64,000 bases of DNA from JBKQVT01 sp963804825 (GTDB lineage Bacteria; Planctomycetota; Planctomycetia; Pirellulales; Thermoguttaceae). The stretch covers positions 806,001 to 870,000 of the forward strand of contig CAWDRV010000003.1 of the NCBI GenBank assembly GCA_963804825.1. The letters are read 5' to 3'. The notes under the pieces were generated by a model. That model did not search any database. It was given only the letters and a program-made list of their open reading frames with translations, and was not told the origin of the DNA. Below are positions 56,749 through 64,000 of this stretch, one piece after another (the stretch's first letter is position 1; every line of letters starts with the position of its first letter). Position numbers and translations under genes: made by a program.

Positions 56749-57914
56749 ACCTGGCGGCCGGCCCGGCGGCGACGTCGTACCGCTGAGCGTGCCGGAAATC
56801 CGCGGCAACGAGTGGAAGTACGTCAAGGAATGTCTCGACACCGGCTGGGTATCGTCGGTGGGCAGCTACGTCGATCGTTTCGAGCGGGCGATGGCCGGCT
56901 ACATCGGCTGCCGCCGCGCGGTGGCGACGGTCAACGGCACCGCCGCGTTGCACGTCGCCTTGCGCGTGGCGGGCGTCGAGCCCGACGACGAGGTGCTGGT
57001 CTCCGATCTCACCTTCATCGCCCCGGTCAACGCCGTGCGCTACCTGGGCGCCTGGCCGGTGCTCATCGACGCCGAGCCCGACTATTGGCAGATGGACCCG
57101 CGGCAGGTGGCCGATTTCCTTCGCCGCCAATGCGGCGTCAAGCAGGGCCGATGGCACAACAAGGCAACGGGGCGGCGCGTCCGCGCCCTGCTGCCGGTCC
57201 ACATCCTCGGCCATCCCGTCGACATGGCGCCGCTGGTCGAGTTGGCGCGGGAATTCGACCTCGTGGTCGTCGAGGACGCCAGCGAGAGCCTGGGTGCGAA
57301 GTGCCGGCAGCGCCAAGTCGGCAGCCTCGGCGACATCGCCTGCTTCAGCTACAACGGCAACAAGCTCATCACGACCGGCGGCGGCGGGATGATCGTCACC
57401 GACAACGAAGCCTGGGCCGACAAGGCCAAGTACCTGACCACGCAAGCCAAGGACGATCCGCTGGAGTACGTCCACGGCGAGATCGGCTACAACTACCGGC
57501 TGACCAACGTGCTGGCGGCGCATCGGCGTGGCGCAGATGGAGCAGCTCGACGCCTACCTCGCCGCGAAGCGGCGGATCGCCGATTTCTATGCCTCGCGGC
57601 TCGGCGGCCTGTCCGGAATCGACGTGATGCCCGAGGCCCCCTGGGCCACGAGCAGCTTCTGGTTGTACACGGTCCTGGTGGACCGGGAGAAATATGGCAT
57701 GGGGAGCCGCGACTTGCTCGGGAAGCTGGCCGCGGCGCGGATCCAGACCCGGCCGCTCTGGCAGCCGATCCACGCCAGTCCGGCCTATGCGTCGCTGGAG
57801 CGGCGGGCGTGTCCGGTGGCCGAGCGGCTGTATCGCGACGCCCTGAGCCTGCCCTGTTCGGTTGGAATCACCGAGGCCCAGTTGGAACGGGTCGTCCGGG
57901 CGATTTGCCCATGA
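56732..57914 (+). CDS. legC: LegC-family aminotransferase (one frame break)
   Basis: MSLPFEPGG starts inside the legB end. PLP aminotransferase motifs are VPEIRGNEWKYVKECLDTGW, TVNGTAALHVALRVAGVEPD, VHILGHPVDMAPLVELA, VVVEDASESLGAKC and the Lys motif FSYNGNKLITTGGGGMIV. An extra C near 57522 shifts the frame into QMEQLDAYLAAKRRIADFYA. LegC transfers an amino group to C4 of the LegB product. Length (~390) and motifs are typical. It completes the legionaminic acid set. Confidence 0.9.
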
Positions 57915-57955
57915 GCGGCACGGCGAAGAACCAGTCTTGACCATGACGAGCGCGC

Positions 57956-59300
57956 ATGTCGGAAGCTGAATTAACCGGAGGGATCGCGGCGGAGTTGCTG
58001 GCCGAGCCCCAGCCCGCGCCGGAACCCCGGCAGCCCCGGTCGGTCCTCTTCCTTGCCGGCAGCCTGATTGGCGGGAACACCGTGAGCATGGGCCTGCGCG
58101 TGGTCGGCAGTTGGCTGCAAATGGTCCTGGTGAAGCCGGAGGTGTTCGGGGCGTTCAGGGTGTTTGGCATCGTGATGGGGTACGTGCCCTTTCTCCAACT
58201 TGGGGCCCTTCACGGTCTGAACCGCGAGTTGCCCTACTACGTGGGAAAGGGGGACCGTCGCCGCGTCGAGGAGTTGGCGGCGGCGGCCCAAGCGTGGGCC
58301 TTGGTCCTCAGCGCGGTCGCGGCCGTGGTCCTGCTCAGCGTGGCGGGATGGTGCTTGCTGCACGGAGACCTCTGGCCGGCGGCAGGCTGGGCGACCTGCG
58401 CCGTCCTCTCCTTCTCTCTGTTCTACAATACCTACTACCTTCAGTTCACGTTCCGCACGGGCCATGATTTCGCCCGGTTGGCCCTGGTCAACGTCGATCC
58501 AGAGCGCCTTGGCGGTGGGGCTGTTGGTGCTGGTGTGGTTGTGGAGTTTTTACGGGCTGTGCTTGCGACTGCTGATCGGCGAGTTGGTGGCGATCGCGCT
58601 GCTCTATTATTGGCGGCCGGTGCGCGTTGGTCCCAAGTTCGACTTCGGCTGCCTGAAGCACCTGTTCATCATCGGTGTGCCGATCTACATTGTTGCCTCA
58701 CTTTACAACTACTGGATGACGACCTTCGACAGCCAATTCGTCTTGTACTATTTTGGTAAAAAGGGGATGGGCCTCTATGGCCCGGCGGTGCAAGCCAGCC
58801 AAGCCTTTGAATTCCTGCCGCTGGCCATTATCCAAGTGATCTATCCGAGGATGGCCGAACAATACGGCCATACCGGAAGGCTCAAGGACATCGTCCCCAT
58901 GACCGTGAAGCCCACGGTCATGATCGTGCTGCTGATGATACCCTTGGCCGTCGTGGGCTGGTGGTTGCTGCCCGTGCTCGTGCGCCTTCTGCGCTACGAC
59001 TACAGTGGCGGGATTCATGCGATGCAATGGGCCTTGTTGCCGCCGATACTGCTCGGCCTTTCCCCCGTCAACTCGCTCTTCATCGTGGCGAAGCGGCAAG
59101 GCCTCTACGCGATCGCCATCCTGTTTGGCATGGGAACGTATACCGGTGCGATGTTCTGGCTCGTGCACCACAACGGCGGCCTGGTGTCCTTCCCGCAGGC
59201 GATGGTCGCGGGGCGAATTGTGTTCATTCTGGTTTGTTACGCCATGATTTATTGCTTGGTGCGCCGCGACAACGCGCGGGCCGCCCAAGCGGCGGCATGA
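57956..59300 (+). CDS. wzx: Wzx-type oligosaccharide flippase (one frame break)
   Basis: This ~447-residue polytopic protein has about 12 membrane spans. The N-terminal PRSVLFLAGSLIGGNTVSMG and LNRELPYYVGKGDRRRVEEL lead through a frame change near 58497 (one extra base) into LAVGLLVLVWLWSFYGLCLR and the C-terminal spans. The pattern fits the MOP/Wzx superfamily that flips lipid-linked sugar repeats. Its position after the sugar-synthesis genes and before the glycosyltransferases fits. The stop overlaps the next ATG (ATGA). Confidence 0.8.
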
Positions 59301-60764
59301 GGACAACGACCTTGACCCCCGAAGCCGTCTGGCAAATCGAGAAAGACTTGTCGTCGCCGCTCTTTCGCGGCGTGCCGATCGGTTCCGCGCTGGCCAGCTT
59401 GTGGCACATCGAGGTGTACGGCGGCAACGGCGACTGGAGTTTCCGGCAGGGGCTGAAGAATCGGGCCCGATGCTATTACCACTACTTCCATCCCACCCAT
59501 AGCCCCGCCGCCGACGTGAGCTTCTATAAGGACCGCGTGCTGGTCACGTGCCTGCAGCCGAATTTCCGCTGCTGGGACCTGGTTATGCCGGTCATCAAGC
59601 ACCTGGGCCGCGACCGTTGCGACGTGTTGTACGACGATCCGGCGACGGCGGCACGGCTGCCGCGGGAGGTCCGCGGACTGGGGGTCAGGCAAGTGATGCA
59701 TTACGACATCGCCACCTGGCGACGCGACTATCGGCTCTTTTGGAGAGAATTGGAACCGTCCGTGCGGCGCGTGATTCGGGAATATGGCCTGCCGGGCAGA
59801 ATCCGTTATCGTTTGGTCGACGCCGTGATAAGCTGCACGCAGCACGTTGCCGGCCTGCTGGAGTTTCTCCGCCGCGCGGAACCGGCCGCCGTGTTGACCG
59901 AGTACGATCGCAACGGCATTTGGGCGCCCCTGGTCCTCTCTGCTCGCACGCTGGGCATCCCGACCTACACCCTGGTTCATGGAACCCTCGGCGAGCGCTG
60001 CAACGGATTCTATCCGCTGCTGGCCGATACCGTGTTCTGTTGGGGAAAGATGGATCAGGACAAGTTTCTGGCCGCCGGCGTCGCACCCGAGCGGACGGTC
60101 ATCGGCGGTTGTCCGCGATTGACGCGGGAGTTGGCGTTCTCGCCGGCCGATGCGCGACGGCGGATGGGACTGGACCCGAACAAGCCGGTCGTGATGCACG
60201 CCACGGTCAACTACCGGCAACATCGCATGCGGCTGGCTGAGAGCTTCTGCCGGGCGGCGTCGGGGCAGGACGCGTTCCAAGCGGTCGTCCGGCTCCATCC
60301 GGTCGAGACCCTGGGCGAGTATGCCGAGTTGGCGGCGAAGTTTCCCGGCGTCAAGTTCACCGCCTGCAGCGACTATCCGGTGGACGATGGCCCTGGCGGC
60401 CGCCGACATCGTGGTCGTGCATTCCAGCGGCCTGGGAAGCGACGCCCTGGTGAAGCGGCGATTGACCGTCGTCCTGGACACCATCGATTTCCCGCTCGGC
60501 CACGGCCAGGATTTGATCGAGCAGGGCGGTTGTCCGCGGGCGAGGTCGGCCGACGAGTTGCGGGCGATCCTCTTGCGGCTGCTTTCCGACCCGCAGCAGC
60601 GCCAGCGGTGCGAGCGGTCGCGCGAGGACTTCGTGGCCGCGTTCTGTTCCTTCTTCGGCGACGAGGCGGCCCGTCGCATCGCCGACCACGTGCTCGGCCG
60701 GTTGCCTGCCGTGGGCGGCCGCGGCCAGGGTCGCAAGGCGGCCGGCTCCTGTGGGCAAAACTAA
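59297..60764 (+). CDS. GT-B-fold glycosyltransferase-like protein (one frame break)
   Basis: The ~488-residue protein has PTYTLVHGTLGERCNGFYPL, DTVFCWGKMDQDKFLAAG and a C-terminal nucleotide-sugar site reached after a frame change near 60387: ALAAADIVVVHSSGLGSDAL and TIDFPLGHGQDLI. This resembles the CDP-glycerol/UDP-GlcNAc 2-epimerase-like GT-B group, which includes sialyl- and polysialyltransferase relatives. As it sits beside the CMP-legionaminate genes, it is the best candidate nonulosonate transferase in the window. That is inference from context. Confidence 0.6.
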
Positions 60765-60770
60765 ACGACC

Positions 60771-61922
60771 ATGGCACACATCATTTACGACGCGTTCTAC
60801 CTGGAATCGCAAACGCTTGGAATGACGCGGGCGTCGTGCAATCTCTTGCGGGCCACCGCCAAGGTGTTCCAGGAAGAACGTCCCGGCGACCAGTTCTCCC
60901 TGGCCAATTTCACCGGCCGGGTCTTGCCGGGGTTCGAGGTTCCGGGCGTGACCGTCCGGCGCATTCGCGTCGGGCCGCGCCTGGGAATGTATGCCGCCGT
61001 CTACCTTCCCTTTCTCAGTCCCATCCATCACCTCCGTTGCCGCCCCGACGCCGTCTTCTGGAGCAACCTGCACTTTTTCGGCAAGGACATTCCGGGCATC
61101 CGGCAGACGGTCCTCGTCCACGATCTCCGCTGCCTGCGCTATCCGGACACTCCGTACTCAGAAGGAACTGTGGATGACCAAGGCCGCCGTCAAGCGGCTG
61201 CGCAAGAGCCGCTGCCCGATCGTGACGCCGTCCGGTTGGACCAAGAAAGACCTCGTCGAGTTGGCCGGGATCGAGCCGGATCGCATTCACGTCGTGCCGC
61301 ACGGCATCGACCGATCCTTTAGGGTCATCGCCGACCGCGGACAGCTCGACGCGGCCGCGGCTGCGGCTGGGCCTGGCAGGCAAGCCGTTCATCTTCTACG
61401 TGGGCGGCTTTATGAAGCACAAGAACCTGCCGATGCTGCTCCGCGCGTTTCGCGAGTTGCGGCGACGTGGCCTGCAAGACGTGATCCTGGTCATGGCCGG
61501 CGACCGCTACGAGTATCTCGAGCGGCTCTTCGACGAGGCCGAATACGACGCCGCCGACCGCGCCGCGGTCCGCTACCTCGGCTTCGTCTCTGACGACGAC
61601 CTGGTGGCCCTCTACAACCTGGCGATTTGCCTGGCCTTCCCGTCGCGGAACGAGGGGTTCGGGCTTCCGATCACCGAGGCCATGGCGTGCGGCTGCCCGG
61701 TCGTGGCGTCCAGACGCAACCGCGCTGCCCGAAGTCTGCGGCGGCGCGGCGGTCCTGCTCGATCCGACTGCCGGCGGGGCATGGACCGACGCCCTCTCGG
61801 CGATTGTCCGGGACGACGCGATGCGGGGCGAACTCCGTCGGAAAGGCTTGGCGCGGGCGGCCGTGCTCACCTGGGAACTCGCTGCCAGGAAAATACTATC
61901 CGTCATGATAGAACGACCATGA
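60771..61922 (+). CDS. Family 4 glycosyltransferase A (three frame breaks)
   Basis: MAHIIYDAFYLESQTLGMTR starts 7 bp after the previous gene. Read across shifts near 61165, 61370 and 61715 (each one extra base), it gives LVHDLRCLRYPDTPY, IVTPSGWTKKDLVELAGIEP, IHVVPHGIDRSF, GGFMKHKNLPMLLRAFREL and FPSRNEGFGLPITEAMACG (the E-x7-E donor motif), then PEVCGGAAVLLDP to the stop at 61922. It is a retaining GT4 enzyme. Donor and acceptor are unknown. The TGA overlaps the next ATG. Confidence 0.8.
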
Positions 61923-63072
61923 AGAACGGTTCAAACCCGCCATCGTTCACGCAGCGCATTTTCCGGCGCCGTACGGTGGCAATTTCATGGCCTCGTTGAC
62001 GACGTTGGCGGCGTTTTGTCAGCGGGAGGGCTTCCGCATGGTGTTGGCCCTGCCGGAGGAGGCCCGCCGGAAACCGTGGTGCGCCGCGCTGGCAGCCGGC
62101 GGCCTGACACTCCACTTCCTGCCCGACAGGGCATCGACATTTCAATACGCGCGAAAGCTCGCCGGCATCGCGTCCGCGGAACGGGCGGTCCTTTTCCATA
62201 CCCATTTTACGACCTATGACGTGGCCGCATGGTTGGCCGCGCGGATGTTGCAGATGCGGCGCCAAGAGGTGCGAATCGTGTGGCACGCGCACTCTGGGTT
62301 CCGGACGGTGCTGCCGAAGCGGCGGCTGAAAAAGCTGATCAAGTTCCGTTTGATCGGCTCGGCGGTCCGCATGATCGCCGTCTCGGAATCGGTCGTCGAG
62401 GATCTGCTCGAGGCCGGCGCTCCCAAGGCGGTGGTTCACTTAGTGCCCAACGGCATCGACTTCGAGCGCGCCACGACGGCCAGCCGGCCGCGGGCCGAGC
62501 TGCTCTCGACGCTGGGACTGGACGACGGCCGGCAACTTCTGCTGCTCTTCGGTTACGATCCGCTTATCAAGGGCGTCGATCTGGCCTTTGACATGGCGGA
62601 GACGTTGACCCGGGAAGGGTACAACATTGTGTTGGGGGTCGTGGGCACCGAGGAACTTCGGCAGTACACCGGGGTACGAGCCGCCGGGCGACCGCTCCCC
62701 TGGCTTCGCCTCCTGGCGCCGCAAGAGAACGTGGCGGACCTCTACCAGGCGGCCGCCATCTTCCTCTTACCCAGCCGGAGCGAAGGGCTTCCCTATTCCG
62801 TATGCGAGGCGATGGCCAACAGCACTCCCGTCGTGCTCAGCGACATTCCTGCGATGGCCTTCGCGCATCGCAGCGCCGGGACGGTGTTCTCGGCGCCGGG
62901 CGACAGCCGGTCTCTGACCGAGGCCGTCCGCGCCGTGTTGCATTGGACGCCCGAGCAACGGCGGCAGCGTTGCCAGGCCAACCAGGACCTCATCCGCGGC
63001 GAGTTCGACGTGCAAATTTGGGTCCGGCGCATCTTTCAAATATACCAAGACATCCTCCAAGAGAAAAGCTAG
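61919..63072 (+). CDS. Family 4 glycosyltransferase B (one N-terminal frame break)
   Basis: The ATG at 61919 overlaps the preceding stop. After ~3 codons one base is missing, and the protein continues FKPAIVHAAHFPAPYGGNFM, then an intact frame through VLFHTHFTTYDVAAWLAARM, VHLVPNGIDFERAT, LFGYDPLIKGVDLAFDMAET and FLLPSRSEGLPYSVCEAMAN (the GT4 donor-binding E-x7-E). The C-terminus is complete (YQDILQEKS). The joined length is ~383. It probably adds one sugar of the repeat unit. Confidence 0.83.
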
Positions 63073-63100
63073 GCGCACCGCGGCAGCGGCTGCCGACTCG

Positions 63101-64000
63101 ATGACAGACAACCCATGGCGAATCGCGATGTTGCTCCCCAACTTGGAGGGCGGCGGCGCCGAACGGATTACCGTCAACTTGGCAAACGGTTTTGCCGCAA
63201 GAGGAAATCGCACGGACATGGTCCTGCTCGAGGCACGAGGCGTCTACCTCTCGAATCTCACCCCCGCGGTCCGCGTCGTGGATCTCGGCCGGAGGCATGT
63301 GCTTGCCAGTATTCTGCCGTTGGTCCGCTACCTGCGCACCGAGCAACCGGACGTGCTGATCTCCGCGCTGGACCACGTCAACGTGGGGGCCATGGTGGCC
63401 CGGCGACTCGCCCACGTCCGCACGCGCGCTGATCATGGCGGTCCACAGCACGCATTCCCAAGCCCGGGCGCACAGCCATAGCCTGAGAGACTGGGTGTTG
63501 CCGGCGGCAATCCGCTGTACTTATCGGTGGGCAGATCGGATCGTGGCCGTGTCCCGCGGCGTCGCCGACGACATGATCGCCAGGACGGGCGTGCCGGCGG
63601 ACCTTGTCCGCGTGATCTACAATCCCGTGATCTCGGCGGAGATGAACGCCGCGGCCGGTGAAGCGGTGGGGCACCCCTGGCTGGCGCCGGGAGGTCCGGC
63701 GGTGATCTTGGGAGTCGGTCGTTTGACGCCACCCAAAGACTTTCCCACGCTGTTGAGGGCTTTTGCCATCCTGCGGCGGACCCGCGACTGCCGCTTGCTG
63801 ATCCTTGGCGAAGGCGAGGAACGGCCACGCTTGGAGCAACTGCTGCGGGATTTGCATTTGACGGAATGCGCCGGATTGCCTGGGTTCGTCAACAATCCGT
63901 TTGCCTATTTGGCCAAGGCTTCGTTGTATGTTCTTTCCTCCGCCTGGGAAGCATTGCCCACGGTGCTCATCGAGGCGCTGGCGGTGGGAGTCCCGGTGGT
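63101..64000 (+). CDS. Family 4 glycosyltransferase C, 3'-truncated by window edge (one frame break)
   Basis: MTDNPWRIAMLLPNLEGGGA has the typical GT4 N-terminal glycine loop. An extra base near 63428 shifts the frame into LIMAVHSTHSQARAHSHSLR, WADRIVAVSRGVADDMIART, VIYNPVISAEMNAA, GVGRLTPPKDFPTLLRAF and SSAWEALPTVLIEALAVG. The frame is open at the last base, so the C-terminus lies outside. It is similar to PglA/WbnH-type retaining transferases by motif. Confidence 0.8.

Overview
The window looks like a chromosomal segment of a GC-rich Planctomycetota bacterium, probably Pirellulales-like; the order-level guess is inference. The main markers are a DUF1559-type prepilin (GFTLIELLVV start, H-x9-DG motif), a planctomycete J-domain protein with a discoidin C-terminus, an exosortase/EpsI pair, a short SecA paralogue, and dispersed palindromic repeats whose translations recur inside proteins. 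No rRNA, tRNA, CRISPR array, integrase or transposase was recognised.

Layout. 0-20 kb is mostly housekeeping: a PDZ/esterase-like protein, a SecA paralogue, a proline-rich lipoprotein, QueG, a Dus tRNA-dihydrouridine synthase, a translationally coupled hybrid histidine kinase and GGDEF response regulator, MurJ, DoxX-ChrA, an NlpC/P60-like hydrolase, small DNA-binding proteins, an STN-domain secreted protein and a thioredoxin-YHS protein. 20.2-21.8 kb holds a strong promoter, a long hairpin-rich leader and rho. 22-29.2 kb is a type II secretion/pseudopilus operon: one GspE ATPase, three consecutive GspF-like platform proteins, three small pseudopilin/GspK-like proteins and a DUF1559 prepilin. 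29.2-34 kb carries a methyltransferase and deacetylase pair, an alpha/beta hydrolase, a HEPN-like protein and a sugar epimerase.

34-64 kb is one large cell-surface glycan locus. It opens with a consensus promoter, a leader with a JUMPstart/ops-like element, and a NusG-family antiterminator. A GT-C glycosyltransferase, an exosortase behind a textbook sigma-54 site, a Wzz/Wzc-like ATPase, EpsI and a CapD/FlaA1-type dehydratase follow. Next come a fused WlbA-WbpD-like enzyme and a WbpE-like aminotransferase (UDP-diacetamido-glucuronate type steps). A complete GDP-linked legionaminic acid set then follows: a LegF-LegI fusion, LegG, LegH, a PtmE-like protein, LegB and LegC. The locus closes with a Wzx flippase and four glycosyltransferases, the last cut by the window edge. 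Together these predict synthesis of CMP-legionaminic acid and a diacetamido-uronic acid, assembly and flipping of a glycan, and coupling to exosortase-dependent surface sorting.

Quality note. About 35 single-base frame breaks fall in 24 genes whose protein sequence otherwise continues perfectly in another frame. They cluster after 18 kb, and many sit in short homopolymers. I read them as sequencing or assembly indels rather than decay, and give full-length coordinates for the affected genes.
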